In this document: positions 60,050-64,000 of the stretch, piece after piece
Position numbering within the stretch: position 1 is the first letter of the stretch
Layout: every line of letters begins with the position of its first letter
NCBI GenBank assembly: GCA_963795825.1
Contig: CAWCIW010000002.1
Location: forward strand, 124,001-188,000
Reading direction: 5' to 3'
Origin: BOG-908 sp963795825
GTDB lineage: Bacteria > Pseudomonadota > Alphaproteobacteria > Acetobacterales > Acetobacteraceae
Length of the DNA stretch: 64,000 nt
Translations under genes and position numbers: made by a program
The notes under the pieces: model-generated
The model's input: only the letters and a program-made list of their open reading frames with translations
Told to the model about the DNA's origin: nothing
The model's database searches: none

Positions 60050-60051
60050 AC

Positions 60052-61239
60052 TCAGGCCGACTGGATAGCGGTGATCGTGCTATCAGGCACGCCGCCGAAA
60101 TTGTTGGCGACGAGATATTTCGGCGCGGTCTCGATCCAGTGCTTCAGCGTGATTTCCTGGAATTTGCCGGCATTCCAGGTCTGCAGCACCTCCAGGTCCT
60201 CGGTGCCGGTGTTCATGATCGCGTGGCCGTAGCCGGCCGGGATGTAGGCCGAGTCACCCGGCTTCACGTCCGACATCTTGCCGCGGCCGCCGGAGCCGAA
60301 CATCGCGACCTGCCCCGTGCCCTTCAGGTAATACTGGAACTCGTCGGCGTTCGGGTTCCAGTGCAGCTCCTTCATCTTGCCGGGCTTGATGCGCATCAGG
60401 GCGCCGGACATCGTGGTCGAAATCGGCCACTCGTCGACGGAGGCGAGATAAAAATCGCCGCCGTCGAAGTCCCGCCGCGCATGGACGTCGTTCAGCAGCG
60501 CGAATTTGTGCGTCGATTCCTTCGGCCAGGGCGCGTCCTTCGCCTGCGAGGCCAGCAGGATCTGGCCTGCCTGTATGTAGGTCTCGCCTTTCGGGAACGG
60601 CTCGAACAGAGCGGGTGCTAGGCCGAAATTCCGCGCCAGCATGTCCTTTGGCGTGAGGTTCACCCAGTCGCTGATCGAGAACGTGCCGTGTTCGGAGAAC
60701 GCGCCGTTGTCGAACGAGAGGATGAAGTGGCACGGTTTGTCGCCGATCGTCTGGATCGAGTGGCCGTGGCCGCGCGGGAAGAACCACAGATCGCCCGGGC
60801 CATAATTGTTGATCTCGGTCTGGCCGGACGGATCGAGCACCACGGTCTGGCAATGGCCGCCGATCACATACGCCCACTCGGCCGCGATGGCGTGCCAGTG
60901 CAGCTCGCGCGAGGCGCCGGGATCGAGAAACATGTGGACGCCGGCCAGACCTTTCATGATCGGCATCTGGTGTTCGGTGGATTCCTTGGCCCAGCCGCCG
61001 GACGTGATCTTCGGCTTGGAGCCGTCCAGCGAACGCACGAAATCCGGCATCTCGGCCACGTCTTTCGGGTCGTGGTAGGCGACCTGCGCGCCTGGTGCGA
61101 GCTGCTGTACGTCGCGGCCGAAGCCACCCTGGCCAGGTTGTCCCTTGTCGGTGGTCTCTGCCTGCGCCTTGGTGGCCAGGGCCATCAGGCCGCCCGCGCC
61201 GAGTGCGGCGGTGCTGAGGAAAATACGTCTGGATGCCAT
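60052..61239 (-). CDS. oxdC: Bicupin, oxalate decarboxylase family, Tat-exported
   Basis: 395-residue bicupin. A Tat-type signal (ASRRIFLSTAALGAGG, cleavage near AQA) predicts export as a folded metal protein. The first cupin has the Mn ligands in ELHWHAIAAEWAYVIGG and FFPRGHGHSIQ. The lid SEHGT in GAFSEHGTF keeps the catalytic Glu known from Bacillus OxdC (SENST). The second cupin has ELHWNPNADEFQYYL, where the second ligand His is Asn. It probably splits oxalate to formate and CO2 in the periplasm (inference). No formate enzyme is nearby. Confidence 0.85.
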   Translation of the reverse strand: MASRRIFLSTAALGAGGLMALATKAQAETTDKGQPGQGGFGRDVQQLAPGAQVAYHDPKDVAEMPDFVRSLDGSKPKITSGGWAKESTEHQMPIMKGLAGVHMFLDPGASRELHWHAIAAEWAYVIGGHCQTVVLDPSGQTEINNYGPGDLWFFPRGHGHSIQTIGDKPCHFILSFDNGAFSEHGTFSISDWVNLTPKDMLARNFGLAPALFEPFPKGETYIQAGQILLASQAKDAPWPKESTHKFALLNDVHARRDFDGGDFYLASVDEWPISTTMSGALMRIKPGKMKELHWNPNADEFQYYLKGTGQVAMFGSGGRGKMSDVKPGDSAYIPAGYGHAIMNTGTEDLEVLQTWNAGKFQEITLKHWIETAPKYLVANNFGGVPDSTITAIQSA

Positions 61240-61291
61240 GGGCGTCCTCCTGTTTCGCCGCATATGCCGGCGCTGCGCGGGCGCCTCGGGC

Positions 61292-61329
61292 GCTACCAGG
61301 AATTGGGGTAGCTCCCCGATCCTGGTAGC
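61292..61329. repeat. Nested inverted repeat upstream of the bicupin gene
   Basis: GCTACCAGGA (61292-61301) pairs with TCCTGGTAGC (61320-61329), and inside them GGGG(TAGCT)CCCC forms a second palindrome. It lies 53 bases upstream of the bicupin start and 45 bases after the end of the beta-propeller gene. No T run follows on either strand, so it may be an operator or a terminator stem. Confidence 0.5.
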
Positions 61330-61374
61330 CCCTTACTAGATCGTTGGGCGCGGGCCGCCAAGGCCCGCGTCGCG

Positions 61375-62472
61375 TTACGGGGTATATACGCCGATGCAGC
61401 CGTTCGGGCAGACGGTGTTGCTGGCGCCCGCCGTCAACGGCAGGAACACCTCGTTGTTGATCGGATCGACGGCGACGGAATGGGAGTTCGTCGAGGTCGG
61501 GATTGCGCTCACGAGGCTGAGCGTGGCGGCGTCGATGATGCCCAGAACCGGACCGCTGGCGTTGTTGCGGGCCGCGAGCTGGTAGGTTTGGTTGGTCGGA
61601 TCATACGACACCTCGTCGGACCCGCCGACGCTGAAGGTGGCCAACACGCGCCCGCTCATCGTGTTGATGACTTGCGTGGGCAGCCCGGGGGCGGCCGTCG
61701 TGTTGGCGACGCTGCAGCCGAGCAGCAATTGCTGGCGTGGGCCGAGCGCCGCGCCGTTCGGCTGGCAGTTGGTGACGGGCAGCTCGCCGGTGACGCGACG
61801 CAATACCGGATCGATGATCGCGATCTTGCCGTTCTTCTGGTTCGGCCCGACCTGCGGGATGCTGACGTAGAACACCCCGCGGCGTGGGTCGAACACCGGC
61901 TGCTCGATACCGTTGGTGGCGCGCGGGAAGCTGATCTTCTTGAGTATCTGGCGGTAGCCGTCCGGAGTGTAGATCAGCGTGACGAAAGGCGGGGTGTCGG
62001 CGTCGTTCACCACCGCGACGATGTGGTCGTTCGGGTCGTAGCCGATCGAGTCCGCGCGCGCCGTGCCGCCTGTCGAGATCGTCTGGACCACGAGCAGCGA
62101 GCGTTCGTCGATGATCTTGACGGTGCTGTTGCCATCGCCTGCCCAGACGTAACCGTCGCCGGTCGGCTGGCTGCCGTCCGGGCCGGCGAGGTTGTTGTTG
62201 CCGCCAGCCGGGCCTACGAACCCGCCGACCTGGCCGATGACGCGTCGCGCGTTGATGTCGATGACGTCGAGTGCGTTGTTGGAGCGGTCGGTCAGGAAGT
62301 ACAGGCCGAGCTTGGGGTCCACAGAACTGATGTCGTAGGACGCGAGCGGGTTGCCGGGGACCGGTATCGTGGCGGTGAGTTTATAGGATGGTGGTGCGGC
62401 GATGGCAGGCGCGGCAGCGAGCAGGCCGGCGGCGCAGGCCAGGCCCGCGAGTGTTATCGTTGGTAGGCGCAT
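61375..62472 (-). CDS. Secreted YncE-like beta-propeller protein
   Basis: 365-residue exported protein. Signal peptide LAGLACAAGLLAAAPAIA. Repeated WD/NHL-like blades (YDISSVDPKLGLYFLTDRSN, DSIGYDPNDHIVAVVND, QPVFDPRRGVFYVSIPQ, DEVSYDPTNQTYQLAARN, SVAVDPINNEVFLPL) suggest a seven-blade YncE-like propeller. Two Cys near the end (NTVCPNGCIG) may form a disulfide. Function unknown. The frame is open upstream through a repeat element; ATG at 62472 is chosen for its signal peptide. Confidence 0.78.
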   Translation of the reverse strand: MRLPTITLAGLACAAGLLAAAPAIAAPPSYKLTATIPVPGNPLASYDISSVDPKLGLYFLTDRSNNALDVIDINARRVIGQVGGFVGPAGGNNNLAGPDGSQPTGDGYVWAGDGNSTVKIIDERSLLVVQTISTGGTARADSIGYDPNDHIVAVVNDADTPPFVTLIYTPDGYRQILKKISFPRATNGIEQPVFDPRRGVFYVSIPQVGPNQKNGKIAIIDPVLRRVTGELPVTNCQPNGAALGPRQQLLLGCSVANTTAAPGLPTQVINTMSGRVLATFSVGGSDEVSYDPTNQTYQLAARNNASGPVLGIIDAATLSLVSAIPTSTNSHSVAVDPINNEVFLPLTAGASNTVCPNGCIGVYTP

Positions 62473-62572
62473 GATCGTCTCTCCCTCAATGGCGTTTGCG
62501 CCGGTTGGGTCCAACGCTTGCCTGAGTGAAAACCTTGGAGAATAGGCGAGGTTTCCGGAAATATTGCCGCGG

Positions 62573-62812
62573 ATACCAACGCGTTTGGGGCTGACTTGAC
62601 GGCAGCAAGGAAGGCCTTCTTTTTCGAGAAAAAGAAGCAAAAAGCTTTTGCTCCGACGCCTGCACGACGATTTGGCTGATACTGCAGCCGCATCGACTTG
62701 CAATGCGGGAGCAAGCCCTTGTGCAAGCGTTGGAGCAAGAGCTTTTTGGTCGTTTTTCTCGAAAAAGGGCTACTTTCTTGCGTGCCTAGGATGCGTCAAC
62801 CTTGATTGGTAT
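62573..62812. repeat. Full-length paired-hairpin element with terminal inverted repeats
   Basis: The best-defined copy: ATACCAA at 62573-62579 and TTGGTAT at 62806-62812, 240 bp end to end. Left stem CTTC/GAAG. The right stem has a mutation on each side (GTCGTTTTT and AAAAAGGGC). Type II core with ACTGCAGCCGCATCGACTTG. It lies between the beta-propeller and the terminal SDR gene, 11 bases from the latter's stop. Confidence 0.92.
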
Positions 62813-62822
62813 TACCCGGCGC

Positions 62823-63833
62823 TCAGGGCTGCCCGGACCCGCCGGCCGCGCCGTATACCTGCCCGGTCGCATAGCTCGCGGACGCATCGGCCAATTGCAC
62901 GTAGATGCCGGCCAACTCCGCCGGCTGCCCGGCGCGCCCCATCGGCGTCTTGGCCCCGAACGCCTCCAGCTTGGACTGCGGGGCGCCACCGCTCACCTGC
63001 AGCGGCGTCCAGATCGGGCCGGGCGCCACGCCGTTCACCCGTATGCCGCGCGGGGCGAGCTGCTTGGCCAGCGACTTCACGAAGTTCATCGTGGCCGCCT
63101 TGGTCTGCGCGTAATCGTAGAGCTCCGGCGTGGGGTCGTAGGCCTGTTCGGACGTGGTGGCGATGATGCAGGCGCCGGGCGGCAGATGCGGCAGCGCCGC
63201 CTTGATGATCCAGAACGGCGCGTAGATGTTGGTCTTCATCGTCCAGTCGAACTGCTCGGTGGAGATGTCCAGTATCGAGGCGTGCGCCTGCTGGCGGCCG
63301 GCGTTGCTGACGATGATGTCCAGCCCGCCGAGACTGCTGAGCGCGGTGGCGACGAGGTGCTGGCAGAACGCCTCCTCGCGCAGGTCGCCGGGGATCGCGA
63401 CCGCGCGGCGGCCGGCCTGCTGGATCAGCGCTACCACCTCGCGGGCGTCCGGCTCCTCGTAGGGCAGGTAGTTGATCGCCACGTCCGCACCTTCGCGGGC
63501 GAACGCGATGGCGGCGGCGCGGCCCATGCCTGAGTCGCCGCCGGTGATCAGCGCGCGGCGGCCGGCCAGGCGCCCGGAGCCCTTGTAGCTGGTCTCGCCG
63601 TGGTCCGGCTTGGGGGTCATCTTGCCGGCGAGGCCTGGCCAGGGCTGCGACTGCCCGGGGTAGGGCGGCTTCGGGTAGGCGCTGCGCGGGTCGATCAGCG
63701 GCCTGGCCGGCGTCTCCGCAGCGACGGGCGCTGCGCTCTGGGCGAGTGCCGGGCCGGCGGCGGCCACGGCCAGGCCAAGGCCGGCGCCGCTGACCATCTT
63801 GCGGCGGGACAGGTTGTTCTCGTTGGTGTCCAT
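62823..63833 (-). CDS. SDR-family oxidoreductase, Tat-type signal
   Basis: 336-residue short-chain dehydrogenase of the glucose-1-dehydrogenase-like/general-stress group (YdaD/YhdF/YghA relatives). An N-terminal Tat-like signal (LSRRKMVSGAGLGLAVAAAG, cleavage near ALA) and a Pro-rich linker precede the domain. NAD(P) motif TGGDSGMGRA, SNAGRQ, and YDYAQTKAA (YxxxK) are present. A folded, cofactor-loaded export is implied. The C-terminal GQVYGAAGGSGQ replaces the usual GQ-hxxxGG end. Substrate unknown. Confidence 0.88.
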   Translation of the reverse strand: MDTNENNLSRRKMVSGAGLGLAVAAAGPALAQSAAPVAAETPARPLIDPRSAYPKPPYPGQSQPWPGLAGKMTPKPDHGETSYKGSGRLAGRRALITGGDSGMGRAAAIAFAREGADVAINYLPYEEPDAREVVALIQQAGRRAVAIPGDLREEAFCQHLVATALSSLGGLDIIVSNAGRQQAHASILDISTEQFDWTMKTNIYAPFWIIKAALPHLPPGACIIATTSEQAYDPTPELYDYAQTKAATMNFVKSLAKQLAPRGIRVNGVAPGPIWTPLQVSGGAPQSKLEAFGAKTPMGRAGQPAELAGIYVQLADASASYATGQVYGAAGGSGQP

Positions 63834-63951
63834 CGGGGGTGGTGCTCCTTCTCGGCGCGTCAAAGCCGTTCGGGGCGGTGCGGGTTGCGTCACTGATCTG
63901 CGACCGGCCTGGTCGGCCGGCCCGACGCCCGCGCAGAAAAGTTTCACATAC

Positions 63952-63966
63952 GTTCTTTTTACGTTT
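63952..63966 (+). promoter_or_regulatory. Possible LexA (SOS) box
   Basis: GTTC-N7-GTTT at 63952-63966 differs by one base from the alphaproteobacterial LexA box GTTC-N7-GTTC. More GTTC steps follow (63969, 63974). It is about 120 bp upstream of the SDR start and could also serve a gene beyond the window edge. Confidence 0.35.
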
Positions 63967-64000
63967 GCGTTCTGTTCTCATTTCTGCCAAACAGGGTTCA

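Noticed and set aside
1264..62812. Repeats as a CRISPR array
   Set aside because: Copies are kilobases apart, have no regular spacers and no cas genes are present.

Overview
The window is a GC-rich chromosomal segment from an alphaproteobacterium, most likely a member of the Acetobacteraceae (inference from gene content and neighbourhoods). Supporting gene content includes a GapR/DUF2312 protein, a FYDLN-acid protein, a DUF6481 protein, addA-trxA, comF-grxC-DUF1178 beside an NDUFAF5-like methyltransferase, hflK-hflC, yajC beside a DUF815 ATPase, a sorbosone-dehydrogenase-like gene and a Tat-exported bicupin of the oxalate decarboxylase type. No rRNA, tRNA, CRISPR array, transposase or integrase was seen. 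Most genes are ordinary core genes.

Layout. 1-5.6 kb: tldD (cut by the window edge), an SGNH hydrolase, a secreted aspartic protease, an exported peroxiredoxin and ahcY. 5.7-12.3 kb: an HxlR regulator facing a PRISE-type reductase, a Do-family protease, hflC/hflK and mrp. 12.5-16.9 kb: methyltransferase, comF, grxC, DUF1178, DUF2147 and small proteins. 17-25 kb: addA, trxA, an entericidin, envelope proteins and dihydroorotase. 25-32 kb: an SDR, an amidohydrolase, an ABC1 kinase and pepF. 32-36.6 kb: a compact chaperone-usher pilus locus of the spore-coat-U type. 36.7-49.2 kb: gapR-like, aldehyde dehydrogenase, lytic transglycosylase, dapA, smpB, chorismate mutase, a glycosyltransferase, a DUF815 ATPase, yajC, sodB and an NDUFAF6-like protein. 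49.3-64 kb: thioesterase and ene-reductase, a phage-type muramidase, a sorbosone-dehydrogenase-like protein, lpxB-hisI, metC-sseA-nudix, a bicupin, a beta-propeller protein and an SDR.

The most unusual signal is a family of about thirty intergenic paired-hairpin elements, roughly one per 2 kb. An intact copy has two AT-rich hairpins joined by complementary strands around a core of about 40-110 nt. The best-preserved copies are about 240-250 bp long and end in ATACCAA/TTGGTAT inverted repeats, as a non-autonomous mobile element (MITE) would. Hairpin stems and the long-range arm pairs covary between copies. The elements sit at the edges of transcription units, are absent from translationally coupled junctions, and in places supply stop codons, a start codon or the beginning of a signal peptide to neighbouring genes.

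A second window-wide feature is single-base frame breaks in otherwise intact genes: addA three times, and once each in the pilus chaperone, pepF, dapA, lpxB and metC. Each gene length is consistent with one-base indels, and several breaks lie in G or C runs, so sequencing or assembly error is the likeliest explanation.
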